NCBI GenBank assembly: GCA_035063765.1
Contig: JAPSFT010000035.1
Span: 1-34,676 of the forward strand
DNA from: Deltaproteobacteria bacterium
GTDB taxonomy: Bacteria > Myxococcota_A > UBA9160 > PR03
Reading direction: 5' to 3'
Length of the DNA stretch: 34,676 nt
The notes under the pieces are model-generated. The model had not been told where the DNA came from, did not search any database, and saw only the letters and a list, made by a program, of their open reading frames with translations. The number at the start of each line of letters is the position of its first letter. The first letter of the stretch is position 1. A program made the translations under genes and the position numbers. Below are positions 9,799 through 21,603 of this stretch, piece by piece.

Positions 9799-11136
9799 AT
9801 GGGGCTCCCGGACGTCACGATCGTCGGTGGTGGGCTCGCCGGGTGCGAGGCGGCCTGGCAGCTCGCGCAGCGCGGCGTCGCGGTGCGGCTCCACGAGATG
9901 CGCCCCGGCCGCTCCTCGCCCGCCCACACCGGGGCGGATCTCGCCGAGCTCGTGTGCAGCAACTCGCTGCGCTCGGCCCAGCTCGGCAACGCCGTGGGCC
10001 TGCTCAAGGAGGAGATGCGGCGGCTCGGCTCGCTCGTGCTGCGCGCGGCCGACGCCTGCGCCGTGCCGGCCGGCCGCGCCCTCGCCGTGGACCGCACCGC
10101 CTTCGCCCGCCACGTGGGCGACGCGATCGGGTCCCACCCGCGGATCGAGCTGCGCCGCGAGCTCGTGCCCGCGGTCCCCGCGGCCGGGCAGGTGATCCTC
10201 GCGACCGGTCCCCTCACGGCGCCCGAGCTGGCGCGCGACCTCCAGGCGCTGTGCGGCGAGGAGTCGCTCGCCTTCTACGACGCGATCGCCCCGATCGTCT
10301 ACGCCGACTCGGTCGATCCCGAGGTCGCCTTCCGCGCCTCGCGCTGGGAGGAGGGCGAGGGCGACTACTGGAACCTCCCGCTCGAGCGGGCCTCCTACGA
10401 GGCCTTCGTCGACGCGCTGCGGGCCGCCGACCCGGTGCCGCTCCATGCCTGCGAGCAGGCGCTCTACTTCGAGGGCTGCCTGCCGATCGAGGAGATGGCG
10501 CGGCGCGGGCGCGAGACCCTGGCGCACGGGCCGATGAAGCCGGTGGGCCTCGTGGACCCGCGCAGCGGGCGGCGGCCGTGGGCCGTGGTCCAGCTCCGGC
10601 ACGAGGACAAGGAGGGGATGCTCTACAACCTGGTGGGCTTCCAGACCCGCCTGCGGGTGGCGGACCAGCAGCGCGTCTTCCGCACGCTGCCCGGGCTGGG
10701 CGGCGCGGTCTTCGCGCGCTACGGCTCGGTGCACCGCAACACCTACCTGAACGCGCCGCGCCAGCTCGGCCCCGATCTCGCGCTGCGCGCGCGGCCCGCC
10801 GTGCGCGTGGCCGGGCAGATGGCGGGGGTCGAGGGCTACGTCGAGTCGGCGGCGCTCGGCGGGCTCGCGGGGCTCTTCGCGGCGGCCGCGGTGCGCGGCG
10901 AGCCGGTGCCCTTCCCGCCCGAGACGAGCGCGCACGGGGCCCTCCTGCGCCACCTGCGCGACGCCGATCCGCGTCGCTTCCAGCCGACCAACGTGCACTG
11001 GGGGCTGTTTCCGCCGCTCGCGCCCGTCCCGGGCGCGCGCCGTGAGAAGCGCCCCGAGCGCAACGCGCGCCTCGCCGCGCGCGCGCTCGCGGACCTCGCG
11101 CCGTGGCTCGCGGCGGCCGGGACAGCGGGACCATGA
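9799..11136 (+). CDS. trmFO: methylenetetrahydrofolate-tRNA (uracil-5-)-methyltransferase TrmFO
   Basis: This FAD- and folate-dependent enzyme makes 5-methyluridine at position 54 in the T-loop of tRNAs. The protein has 445 residues, the normal length. It opens with the dinucleotide-binding motif VGGGLAGCEAAWQLA and the family signature LVCSNSLRSAQLGNAVGLLK, which contains Cys53. A second conserved cysteine is in YFEGCLPIEEMA (Cys227). Other typical stretches are GPMKPVGLVDPR, HRNTYLNAP, GQMAGVEGYVESAA and PTNVHWGLFPP. The ATG at 9799 has no strong Shine-Dalgarno sequence; a TACCCT hexamer lies about 11 bases upstream. The stop overlaps the xerC start in an ATGA junction, so the two are probably translated together. 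Confidence 0.96.
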   Translation: MGLPDVTIVGGGLAGCEAAWQLAQRGVAVRLHEMRPGRSSPAHTGADLAELVCSNSLRSAQLGNAVGLLKEEMRRLGSLVLRAADACAVPAGRALAVDRTAFARHVGDAIGSHPRIELRRELVPAVPAAGQVILATGPLTAPELARDLQALCGEESLAFYDAIAPIVYADSVDPEVAFRASRWEEGEGDYWNLPLERASYEAFVDALRAADPVPLHACEQALYFEGCLPIEEMARRGRETLAHGPMKPVGLVDPRSGRRPWAVVQLRHEDKEGMLYNLVGFQTRLRVADQQRVFRTLPGLGGAVFARYGSVHRNTYLNAPRQLGPDLALRARPAVRVAGQMAGVEGYVESAALGGLAGLFAAAAVRGEPVPFPPETSAHGALLRHLRDADPRRFQPTNVHWGLFPPLAPVPGARREKRPERNARLAARALADLAPWLAAAGTAGP

Positions 11137-12050
11137 CCTTCGCCGAGGCGCTCGCCGGCTTCGACCGCTTCCTCGCCGCCGAGCGCAACCTCTCGCCCCA
11201 CACGCGGCGCGCCTACGGCTCGGACCTGGCGCAGCTGGCCGCGCACCTGGGCCCGGCGGCGCGCCCCGAGGCGGTGACGGCCGACGAGCTGCGCGCCTAT
11301 CTGGCCGCGCGCCACCGCCGCCTCCAGCCCGCCTCGCTCGGCCGCAAGCTCGCCGCGATCCGCGCCTTCTACCGCTGGCTCGTGCGCGAGGCGGGCCTCG
11401 AGCGCGACCCGAGCGCGGGCCTCGCGGGCCCGAAGCAGCCGCTCCGCCTGCCGCGCCCGCTCTCGGTGGACGACTGCGTGGCGCTCGCCGAGGGGGAGCG
11501 CGCGGGTGCGCCCGCCGGCCGGGCCGAGGCGCTGCGCGACCGCGCGCTCGTCGAGCTCCTCTACGGCGCCGGGCTCCGCGTCGGCGAGCTGGTGGCGCTC
11601 GACGTGCGCGACCTCGACCTGCTGGCGCGCGAGGTGCGGGTGCTCGGCAAGGGCCGCAAGGAGCGCAGCGTGCCGCTGCCCGAGGCGGCGCGGTGCGCGC
11701 TCGCCGCCTGGCTCGAGGCGCGCCGCCGGCCGGGCTACCAGGCGGAGCCCCTCTTCGTCTCGCTCGCGGGCGGGCGCGCCGGGCGCCGGCTCGGCGAGCG
11801 CGCGGTGCGCCGCCTCCTCGCTCGCCGCGCCGCCACGGCCGGGGTGGCCGACCGCGTCCACCCCCATCGCCTCCGACACAGCTACGCGACGCACCTGCTC
11901 GACATGGGCGCCGACCTGCGCGAGATCCAGGAGCTGCTCGGGCACGCGAGCCTCTCGACCACCCAGCGCTACCTCGCCGTCTCGGCCGAGCGGCTCTTCG
12001 AGGTCTACGACCGCGCGCACCCGCGCTCGCGGCGGCCGGCGCGCCCGTGA
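11133..12050 (+). CDS. xerC: tyrosine recombinase XerC
   Basis: XerC with XerD resolves chromosome dimers at dif sites near the division septum. The protein has 305 residues. The N-terminal SAM-like core-binding domain starts FDRFLAAERNLSPHTRRAY. The catalytic domain carries the full tyrosine-recombinase set: Arg149 (GAGLRVGEL), Lys173 (GKGRKERSVPLP), His245 and Arg248 (HPHRLRHSYATHLL), His271 (LGHASLSTTQRY) and nucleophile Tyr280. I chose the ATG at 11133, which overlaps the trmFO stop, over an in-frame GTG at 11103 that would lie inside trmFO. Position between trmFO and hslV is the widely conserved place for xerC, which separates it from XerD or a mobile-element integrase. Confidence 0.95.
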   Translation: MTFAEALAGFDRFLAAERNLSPHTRRAYGSDLAQLAAHLGPAARPEAVTADELRAYLAARHRRLQPASLGRKLAAIRAFYRWLVREAGLERDPSAGLAGPKQPLRLPRPLSVDDCVALAEGERAGAPAGRAEALRDRALVELLYGAGLRVGELVALDVRDLDLLAREVRVLGKGRKERSVPLPEAARCALAAWLEARRRPGYQAEPLFVSLAGGRAGRRLGERAVRRLLARRAATAGVADRVHPHRLRHSYATHLLDMGADLREIQELLGHASLSTTQRYLAVSAERLFEVYDRAHPRSRRPARP

Positions 12051-12092
12051 GGCCGCGGGGGAGGGCGCCATGACGTGGAGGCGGGCCGGTCG

Positions 12093-12638
12093 ATGAGCCG
12101 ACGGGAGCACGTGCGCTCGACCACGGTGCTCGGGGTCCTGCGCGGCGGCCGGCTCGCGCTGGCCGCCGACGGGCAGGTGACGATCGGGCAGGCCGTCGTG
12201 AAGCACGGCGCGCAGAAGGTGCGGGCGGTCGCGAAGGGGCGCGCCGTGGTGGGCTTCGCCGGGGGGGCGGCCGACGCGCTGGCGCTCCTCGAGCGGCTCG
12301 AGGCGAAGCTCGAGGCGCACCCCGGCAACGTGCGCCGGGCCGCCGTGGAGCTGGCCCGCGAGTGGCGCGCCGACCGCGTGCTGCGCCGGCTCGAGGCGAT
12401 GCTGCTGGTGGGCGACCCCGAGGCCCTGCTCGTCGTGTCGGGCAACGGCGACGTGCTCGAGCCCGACGACGGGGTCGCCGCGATCGGCTCGGGCGGCTCC
12501 TTCGCGCTGGCCGCCGCGCGCGCGCTCCTGCGCCACACCGAGCTCCCGGCCCCCGAGCTCGCGCGCGAGGCGCTCGGCATCGCCGCCGAGATCTGCATCT
12601 ACACCAACGACCGCATCGAGGTGGTGACGCTCCCGTGA
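12093..12638 (+). CDS. hslV: ATP-dependent protease proteolytic subunit HslV
   Basis: HslV is the threonine-protease core of the HslUV (ClpYQ) complex, a double ring of hexamers in the cytoplasm capped by HslU. The 181-residue product has the family pattern: [11 protein letters not shown], with Thr10 as the likely N-terminal nucleophile after removal of nine residues, then [20 protein letters not shown] and [15 protein letters not shown]. Thr10 is followed by a second Thr, as in the family's TT start. I chose ATG 12093 over GTG 12075; GGAGG lies at 12077-12081, slightly far from the start. The leader (MSRREHVRS) is longer than the single Met of many proteobacterial HslVs. It is followed by hslU after 43 bases. 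Confidence 0.95.
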   Translation: MSRREHVRSTTVLGVLRGGRLALAADGQVTIGQAVVKHGAQKVRAVAKGRAVVGFAGGAADALALLERLEAKLEAHPGNVRRAAVELAREWRADRVLRRLEAMLLVGDPEALLVVSGNGDVLEPDDGVAAIGSGGSFALAAARALLRHTELPAPELAREALGIAAEICIYTNDRIEVVTLP

Positions 12639-12681
12639 CCGCGACCCGCGACCGCTTCCCGACGAGCCCGAGGACCGGCGC

Positions 12682-14052
<1,371 letters not shown>

Positions 14053-14080
14053 TCGCGAGCTGCCGGGGGGAATGCCAAGG

Positions 14081-15589
14081 ATGACGAGCCGCACCCGTGT
14101 GTTGGTGGTGGACGACGAGCGCTTCTTCCGCGAGGCGATCCGCGAGCTCCTGGAGGCCGCCGGCCACCCGGTCGCGACGGCGGCCACCGCCGCCGACGCC
14201 CTGGAGGCCGCCGCCGACCCCGAGGTGGGCGTGGTCGTGCTCGACATCCAGCTCCCGGACCGCAGCGGGCTCGAGGTGCTGCGCGCGCTGCGCGAGCGGC
14301 GGCCCGAGCTGCGCGTCGTGATGCTCTCCGCGCACACGGACCAGGAGTACGTGCTGGAGGCGCTGCGCCTCGGCGCCTGCGACTACCTGGCGAAGCCCCT
14401 GCACGAGGAGGAGATGCGGCTCTCGGTCGGCCGCGCGCTCGAGGCCTACGAGCTCGCACGGCGCTTCGGGGCCCTGCGCGGGCGGCTCGGCGCGCTGGCC
14501 GGCGAGGTGGAGCGGCTCGTGGCGGCGCGCGCCGGCGAGGGCGGCGCGGGCCTCGCCGAGGACCGCGCCGCGCTGGCGGCGCGCCTTGCCGAGGCGGCCG
14601 CGCGCCTGCTCGGCGCCGGCAAGACCTCCGTGCTCCTGCGCGAGCCGGGCGGCGACCGGCTCGCCGTGGCGGCCGCGGTCGGCCGCAAGGACCTGGCCGA
14701 GCTCGACCCGGTGCCGATCGGGGGCGGCGTCGCGGGCCGGGCGGTGGCGCAGGGCCAGCCGATCGTGGTGGACGACATGCCGAACGACCCCCGCTTCGGC
14801 CCGGGCGTGCCGGGGCGCTACGAGTCGGGCGCCTTCGCGGTCCTGCCGCTCGGCGCGGGCGGCGAGAGCTTCGGGGCGCTCTGCGCCACCGACCGCGCGG
14901 GCGGCGCGCGCTTCGCCGACGAGGACCTGGCGATGCTGCGGCTCCTGGCGCTCCCGCTCGCGCCCGCGCTCGACCCGAGCCCGCCGCTCGCGGAGGCCCT
15001 GGCCGTGGCAGAGCCGCCGGCGGAGCCGGCGGGTGCGTCCGAGGACGCCGCGCTCGCGCGTGCCGTGTGCGACGCCATGACCGCCGAGGTCGAGCCCGAG
15101 CGCATGCTGCGCGCGGCGCTCGGCGCGGTGGCCGGGCGCCTCGGCGCCGCGTCCGTGGCGGTCTACCTGCTCGACGCCGCGAGCGGGCGCCTGCGCCGCG
15201 AGGCGCAGTGCTGCGAGCCGGCCCGCCCCGAGGACCGCCCCGAGCTGCCGCGCGACGCGGGGCTCACCGCGCTCGCCTACCAGAGCGGGGAGGCGATCGC
15301 GAGCGAGGGCGCCGGCGCCGACCTGCGCTGCGACGCCGCCGTGGACACGCCGGCCGACGGGACGCCGCGCCCGCTCTGGCTCCTGCCGCTGCGCTTCCGC
15401 GGCCGCTGCCTCGGCGTGTGCCGGGTGTTCGGCGACGCGGGCTTCGCCGGGCTCCCCGAGACCACCGGCGCGCTCGTCGCCGCGGCGCTCTCGGCGGCGG
15501 TCCGCAACGTGCTCCTCTACCGTTCGCTCGTCGAGTCGATCGAGGAGGTGGCGCAGGTGCGCCGCGAGGCCGGGCAGCGCGGCGCCTAG
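14081..15589 (+). CDS. response-regulator receiver protein with two GAF domains, no obvious output domain
   Basis: This 502-residue protein starts with a complete receiver domain (about 5-120): acidic pair Asp11/Asp12, phospho-acceptor Asp55 in [10 protein letters not shown], Ser/Thr switch region MLSAHT and Lys105 in YLAKPL. A helical linker (about 115-160) follows. GAF-like domain 1 (about 165-292) shows [20 protein letters not shown], and GAF-like domain 2 (about 325-490) begins after an acidic, Pro/Ala-rich spacer. I find no GGDEF, EAL, HD-GYP, kinase or helix-turn-helix motif, so its output is unknown; it may act through protein contacts. ATG 14081 fits the GGGGGG run at 14065-14070 better than ATG 14072. 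It sits between hslU and argB on the same strand with short gaps, so it is probably co-transcribed with them. Confidence 0.82.
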   Translation: MTSRTRVLVVDDERFFREAIRELLEAAGHPVATAATAADALEAAADPEVGVVVLDIQLPDRSGLEVLRALRERRPELRVVMLSAHTDQEYVLEALRLGACDYLAKPLHEEEMRLSVGRALEAYELARRFGALRGRLGALAGEVERLVAARAGEGGAGLAEDRAALAARLAEAAARLLGAGKTSVLLREPGGDRLAVAAAVGRKDLAELDPVPIGGGVAGRAVAQGQPIVVDDMPNDPRFGPGVPGRYESGAFAVLPLGAGGESFGALCATDRAGGARFADEDLAMLRLLALPLAPALDPSPPLAEALAVAEPPAEPAGASEDAALARAVCDAMTAEVEPERMLRAALGAVAGRLGAASVAVYLLDAASGRLRREAQCCEPARPEDRPELPRDAGLTALAYQSGEAIASEGAGADLRCDAAVDTPADGTPRPLWLLPLRFRGRCLGVCRVFGDAGFAGLPETTGALVAAALSAAVRNVLLYRSLVESIEEVAQVRREAGQRGA

Positions 15590-15614
15590 CGCGAGGGCAG
15601 GGGAGGCCGCCGCT

Positions 15615-16469
15615 TTGGTCCAGGACGCGATCGACAAGGCGAAGGTGCTGATCGAGGCGCTGCCCTACATGCGGCGCTTCGTCGGCAAGACGATCGTCCT
15701 CAAGTACGGCGGCGCGGCCATGAAGGACGCGGCGCTGCGCGCCTCCTTCGCCGTGGACGTGGGGCTGCTCAAGCAGATCGGGCTGCGGCCGGTGATCGTG
15801 CACGGTGGCGGGCCCCAGATCGGGGCGCTCCTCGAGCGGCTCGGGCGCACCTCCACCTTCGTGGACGGCCTGCGCGTCACCGACGACGAGACCATGGAAG
15901 TGGTCGAGATGGTGCTCGGCGGCACCGTGAACCGCGAGATCGTCGAGCTGATCCAGCGCGGCGGCGGCCAGGCCCTCGGGCTCACCGGCGCCGACGGCGG
16001 CCTCCTGCGCGTGCGGCGGCGGCTGAAGGACGGCCGCGACATCGGGCGGGTGGGCGAGGTCGTGACGGTCGACCCGGCGGTGGTGGAGGCGGTCACCGAG
16101 AAGGGCTTCATCCCGGTGGTCGCCCCGATCGGGGTCGGTGAGGACGGCCTCACCTACAACGTGAACGCCGACGAGGCGGCCGGCGCGCTCGCGCAGGCGC
16201 TGCGCGCCGAGAAGCTGATCCTGCTCACCGACGTCGAGGGCGTGCTCGACGCCGACGGCAAGCTGATCCGGCGGCTGACGCGCGAGCAGGCCCACGAGCA
16301 GATCGCGAGCGGCACGATCCGCGGCGGCATGATCCCGAAGGTGGAGTGCTGCCTCGCCGCCGTGCAGGGCGGGGTGACGCGCGCCCACGTGATCGACGGC
16401 CGCCTCGAGCACGTCGTGCTGCTCGAGATCTTCACCGACCGCGGCGTCGGGACGCTGCTCACCCGATGA
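15615..16469 (+). CDS. argB: acetylglutamate kinase
   Basis: ArgB phosphorylates N-acetylglutamate, the second step of arginine synthesis. It has 284 residues. The amino-acid-kinase motifs are KYGGAAM (Lys30), [10 protein letters not shown] (61-70), [33 protein letters not shown] and GGMIPKV. The start appears to be a TTG at 15615 with AGGGGAGG about 9 bases upstream; no ATG or GTG fits the known N-terminus. The N-terminal helix ([19 protein letters not shown]) is the type seen in arginine-inhibited hexameric enzymes such as that of Pseudomonas, so feedback control by arginine is likely. The stop overlaps the argF start in an ATGA junction. Confidence 0.95.
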   Translation: MVQDAIDKAKVLIEALPYMRRFVGKTIVLKYGGAAMKDAALRASFAVDVGLLKQIGLRPVIVHGGGPQIGALLERLGRTSTFVDGLRVTDDETMEVVEMVLGGTVNREIVELIQRGGGQALGLTGADGGLLRVRRRLKDGRDIGRVGEVVTVDPAVVEAVTEKGFIPVVAPIGVGEDGLTYNVNADEAAGALAQALRAEKLILLTDVEGVLDADGKLIRRLTREQAHEQIASGTIRGGMIPKVECCLAAVQGGVTRAHVIDGRLEHVVLLEIFTDRGVGTLLTR

Positions 16470-17392
16470 GCGCGCCGAAGGACTTCCTCTCGCTTGCCGA
16501 CTGGCCCGCCGGGGAGCTGCGCGCGATCCTGGCGCGCGCCCACGAGCTGAAACGCCTGTCCCGCCGCGGCGAGGCGCCCCAGACCCTGCGCGGGCGCACG
16601 CTCGCCATGTACTTCGAGAAGCCCTCGCTGCGCACCCACGTGACCTTCGAGGCGGGCATGACCCAGCTCGGCGGGCACGCGATCCTGCTGCGCCCCGAGC
16701 AGGTGGGGATCGGCACCCGCGAGTCGCCGGCCGACGTGGCGCGCAACCTCTCGCGCTGGGTGCACGGCCTCGTGGCGCGGACCTTCGACCACGCGCTGGT
16801 CGAGGAGCTGGCCGCCGCCTCCGCGATGCCGGTGATCAACGGCCTCACCGACCTCCTCCATCCCTGCCAGGCGATGGCCGACCTCCAGACGATCAGCGAG
16901 CGCGCGGAGCTCGAGAAGGCGGTGGTCGCCTACGTGGGCGACGGCAACAACGTCGCCAACTCGCTGCTCGAGGCGATCTCGGTGCTGGGCGGCGAGCTGC
17001 GGCTCGCGACGCCCGCGACGCACCAGCCCGCGCTCCTGGTGCGCCAGCGCGCGGCCGCCCTGGCCCGGCGCAGCGGCGCCCGGGTCATCTGGACCCCGGA
17101 GCCCGTCGAGGCCGTGCGCGGCGCCCACTTCGTCTACACCGACGTGTGGACGAGCATGGGGCAGGAGGACGAGAGCGAGCGGCGCCAGGCCCTCTTCGAG
17201 CCCTTCCAGCTCAACGCCCGGCTCCTCCGCCACGCCCCCGAGGCCTTCGTGATGCACTGCCTCCCCGCCCACCGCGGCCAGGAGATCACCGACGACGTCC
17301 TCGACGGCCCGCGCAGCATCGTCTTCGACCAGGCCGAGAACCGCCTCCACGCCCAGAAGGCGATCCTCGAGCGGCTGCTCTCGAGCCCCTGA
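16466..17392 (+). CDS. argF: ornithine carbamoyltransferase
   Basis: ArgF makes citrulline from ornithine and carbamoyl phosphate. Its 308 residues carry the carbamoyl-phosphate motif SLRTH (54-58), HPCQ (132-135), the family signatures [13 protein letters not shown] and DVWTSMGQE (226-234), and the ornithine/catalytic loop HCLPAHRG (264-271). The carbamoyl-phosphate motif is STRTR in most homologues; Leu at the second place is seen in related lineages, and His at the last place is less usual. The ATG at 16466 overlaps the argB stop. The argD often placed between argB and argF in this lineage is absent from this spot. The motifs favour ornithine over acetylornithine carbamoyltransferase. Confidence 0.95.
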   Translation: MSAPKDFLSLADWPAGELRAILARAHELKRLSRRGEAPQTLRGRTLAMYFEKPSLRTHVTFEAGMTQLGGHAILLRPEQVGIGTRESPADVARNLSRWVHGLVARTFDHALVEELAAASAMPVINGLTDLLHPCQAMADLQTISERAELEKAVVAYVGDGNNVANSLLEAISVLGGELRLATPATHQPALLVRQRAAALARRSGARVIWTPEPVEAVRGAHFVYTDVWTSMGQEDESERRQALFEPFQLNARLLRHAPEAFVMHCLPAHRGQEITDDVLDGPRSIVFDQAENRLHAQKAILERLLSSP

Positions 17393-17424
17393 GCGGGCTC
17401 CGGCGGGTGCGCGAAGATCGGCGC

Positions 17425-18447
17425 ATGGCGGTGCGAGCGGCCGTGGACGCGGAGCTGCCGCCCGACGCCTTCGCGATCGTGATGGCGACCGGCATCGTCG
17501 CGGTGGCGGCCGGCGACCATCGCTACGGCTGGATCGCCGCGGGGCTGGCCGCGCTGGCGTCGCTCGGCTTCGGGCTCCTCGCCGCCGCCCTGGGCCTGCG
17601 CCTCCTGACCCGGGGGCGGGCGATCGCCGCGGGGGCGCGAAATCCCGACGTCGCCCTGCGCATGTTCACCTTCGTGGCGGCGGCCGCCGTCCTGGGCGTG
17701 ATCTGGCAGGGCCGTCCGGTGGCGGTGTGGGGGCTCTCGCTCCTCGGCCTCGGCGCCTGGCTGGTGCTGGTTCCGCTCGCGGCGCGCGACGTCGGGTCCC
17801 GCCCGCGCGCCGCCCTGCGCGACCACGTGCACGGGGCCTGGCTCCTCGCGAGCGTCGCCACCTCCGGGCTCGCGACGAGCGCGGCCGACCTCGCGATCCA
17901 GGCGCGCGCCCCGGCCCTGGCGTGGGTGGGGATCCTGCTCTGGCTGGGCGCCCTCGTGCTCTACGGCGCCGTCACCTGGCTGATCGCCTGGCGCGTCCTC
18001 GCGGCTCCCTTCCGCCCCGAGGCGGTGACGCCGGACAGCTGGATCCTGATGGGCGGCCTCGCGATCGCGGCGCTCGCCGGGGCGCATCTGCGGGACGCCG
18101 CCCGCGCGCTCGGCGCGATCACCGGGCTGGCGGACGGGATGGGCGCGGCCACGGTCCTGCTCTGGGCGGTCGCGAGCCTGTGGATCCCGGTGCTCCTCTA
18201 CGCGGAGATGTGGCGGGTGGACCAGCGGGCGGGATCGCTGCACTTCGCCGGGGTCTGGTGGTCGGCGGTCTTCCCGCTCGGGATGTACGCGGCGGCGACC
18301 GCCGCCACCGGCGCGCGGATGCAGCTGCCCGCGCTCGCCACCGTCTCGCTGGTGTTCTTCTGGATCGCGTTCGCGGTCTGGACGATCGTCGCAGTCGGAA
18401 TGGTCCACACCGCCCTCCTGCGGCGCACGCCCCCCGGTCGAGCCTGA
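17425..18447 (+). CDS. TDT/SLAC1-family membrane transporter (tellurite-resistance/dicarboxylate type)
   Basis: A 340-residue integral membrane protein with about ten hydrophobic segments. The start [19 protein letters not shown] and the late stretch [20 protein letters not shown], followed by [15 protein letters not shown], are typical of the TDT family, which includes the TehA and SLAC1 anion channels and C4-dicarboxylate or sulfite exporters. The substrate cannot be told from the sequence. ATG 17425 is 32 bases after argF on the same strand; there is no strong ribosome binding site. It may be the last gene of the arg run, since a stem-loop follows its stop. A link to arginine synthesis is not evident. 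Confidence 0.82.
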   Translation: MAVRAAVDAELPPDAFAIVMATGIVAVAAGDHRYGWIAAGLAALASLGFGLLAAALGLRLLTRGRAIAAGARNPDVALRMFTFVAAAAVLGVIWQGRPVAVWGLSLLGLGAWLVLVPLAARDVGSRPRAALRDHVHGAWLLASVATSGLATSAADLAIQARAPALAWVGILLWLGALVLYGAVTWLIAWRVLAAPFRPEAVTPDSWILMGGLAIAALAGAHLRDAARALGAITGLADGMGAATVLLWAVASLWIPVLLYAEMWRVDQRAGSLHFAGVWWSAVFPLGMYAAATAATGARMQLPALATVSLVFFWIAFAVWTIVAVGMVHTALLRRTPPGRA

Positions 18448-18456
18448 CGCCCCGCG

Positions 18457-18473
18457 GGGGATCCTGGATCCCC
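18457..18473 (+). terminator. perfect short palindrome after the transporter gene
   Basis: GGGGATCC (18457-18464) and GGATCCCC (18466-18473) are complementary around a single base; as RNA the inner bases would open into a loop. It lies 9 bases after the transporter stop. No T-run is present. Probable 3'-end stem or weak terminator. Confidence 0.35.
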
Positions 18474-18532
18474 GTCCGCCGACACGGCGGCGGCTCAGCT
18501 TCGCCTCCCTGCGGGCCGATGAGCAACGACGC

Positions 18533-18552
18533 CAGCCATCCCTCGATGGCTG
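18533..18552 (+). promoter_or_regulatory. 8-bp stem-loop just upstream of the J-TPR/dnaK genes
   Basis: CAGCCATC (18533-18540) and GATGGCTG (18545-18552) are perfect complements with a CCTC loop. The element ends 21 bases before the J-TPR start and just before a G-rich stretch that would serve as ribosome binding site. It does not match the CIRCE heat-shock operator. It could be a repressor site or a leader hairpin controlling translation. Confidence 0.35.
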
Positions 18553-18573
18553 CGGGGCGCAGTTGGGGGGGCG

Positions 18574-19856
18574 ATGGCTCTGGCGGGCAGGAGCAGTGCA
18601 GCGGACGAGCGCGTCCCGCGGCTCGGGCCCGGCGTGGACCCGACCTCGCTCCCGCTGACACCGGCCGAGGGCTATCTCCTCTCGCGCGTCGACGGCCGCA
18701 CGCCCTGGCGCGTGCTGCGCGAGATCGGCGGCCTGTCGCCGGTCGAGGTCGATCGCTGTCTCGAGCGCTGGCTCGCCGAGCAGGTGCTGGTGGTCGAAGG
18801 CGCGGCGGGCCGGCGCGCCGCGCGGACGCCGCCGGCGCCGGCCGCGCGCACGCCCGAGCCGCCGGCCGCCGCCGGGCTCGCCGTCGATGCCTCGCTCGAC
18901 CTGCCGGCCGCCGTGCAGGAGCGGCTGCTCGCGCTCGCGGCCCGGCTCGACGCGCCCTACCACGAGATCCTGGGCGTTCCCCCCGACGCGGACCGCAAGG
19001 CCCTCAAGCGCGCCTACTTCGCGCTCTCGAAGGAGTTCCACCCGGACCGCTACTTCCGCAAGAACCTTGGCGCCTTCCAGGCGACGCTCGAGCGCGTGTT
19101 CAAGAGGATTGTCGAAGCCTACGAGCTCCTCTCGGACCCGATGGCGCGCGCCGAGATCGAGAAGTCGCTGGCCGCCATGGCGCCGCCCGCCGCGGCGGCC
19201 GCCGGGGCCGAAGCCGCCGCGACGCCGGCCGCCGCGCCCGAGCCGGGCAAGCCTGCGCCGCCGCGCCGGCCGCACGTGTTCTCGGTGGCCGAGCGCGTGC
19301 GCAAGGAGCGCCGCCAGCGCGCCAAGCGCCTCTTCGAGGCCGGCATGGCCGCCTACGCCGGTGGCCGCTGGCTCGAGGCGGCGGGCGGCGTGCGCCTCGC
19401 GATCGCCTTCGACCCCTGGAACGCGGTCTACAAGGAGCAGTTCGCCGAGGTGCAGGGCAAGGCGCACCAGGAGCGCGCGAAGCAGCACGTGAAGGAGGCC
19501 GAGAGCGCCCTCGAGCTGCGCGACTACCCGGTGGCGCTGCGCGCCTTCGAGGAGGCGCTCCACTACCGCCCGGGCGACGTCGACCTCCTGCGCCGCGCGG
19601 CGCGCCTCGCGCTGCAGACCGGCGGCGACCTGCGCCAGGCGAAGGAGTGGGCGCTCGAGGCCGTCGAGCAGGAGCCCCGCGACGCCGGCGGCCACAAGCT
19701 GCTCGGCACGATCTACAAGGCAGCGGGCCTCACGGCCAACGCGCGCCGGGAGTTCGAGCTGGCGAGCCAGCTCGATCCGAAGGACGAGGAGGCGCGCGCG
19801 GAGCTGCGCGCGGCAGGCGGGGGCCTCGGCGCCCTGCGCTGGCTGGGAGGGAAGCG

Positions 19857-19860
<4 letters not shown>
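18574..19860 (+). CDS. J-domain protein with C-terminal TPR repeats, DnaK partner
   Basis: A 428-residue cytoplasmic co-chaperone. Residues about 25-76 form a small helical N-terminal module ([20 protein letters not shown], then [19 protein letters not shown]) that I recognise only as common in deltaproteobacterial J proteins. The J domain spans about 128-195 with an intact HPD at 156-158 ([10 protein letters not shown]), so it should stimulate Hsp70 ATPase activity. It is followed by an Ala/Pro linker and TPR-like helical repeats (about 250-415, [19 protein letters not shown]). It lacks the G/F region and zinc fingers of DnaJ, so it is a class C J protein. The start is ATG 18574 after a G run. 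Its stop overlaps the dnaK start in an ATGA junction, so the two are very likely made together as a dedicated pair. Confidence 0.88.
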
Positions 19861-21430
<1,570 letters not shown>

Positions 21431-21431
<1 letters not shown>

Positions 21432-21464
21432 CCGGCCTCGCCCTCCTGCCGACGGGCGGCCGGC
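21431..21464 (+). terminator. stem-loop at the dnaK stop codon
   Basis: GCCGGC (21431-21436) pairs with GCCGGC (21459-21464), and CGCCC (21439-21443) with GGGCG (21454-21458), leaving a 2-base bulge and a 10-base loop. That is 11 base pairs, all GC. There is no T-run. It marks the likely 3' end of the J-TPR/dnaK transcript or protects it. Confidence 0.42.
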
Positions 21465-21603
21465 GGGCAGCGAGGTGCTCGCGGGCCTCTCCGCCGCGCT
21501 CGAGACCGAGGTGTCGGCCGTCGAGGCGGTCCGATCGCGGGCGCGGCGCTTGCTCGAGGTCCATGCGCTCACGGCCGCCGCGCGCTGTGCGAAGCTCGGC
21601 GCC

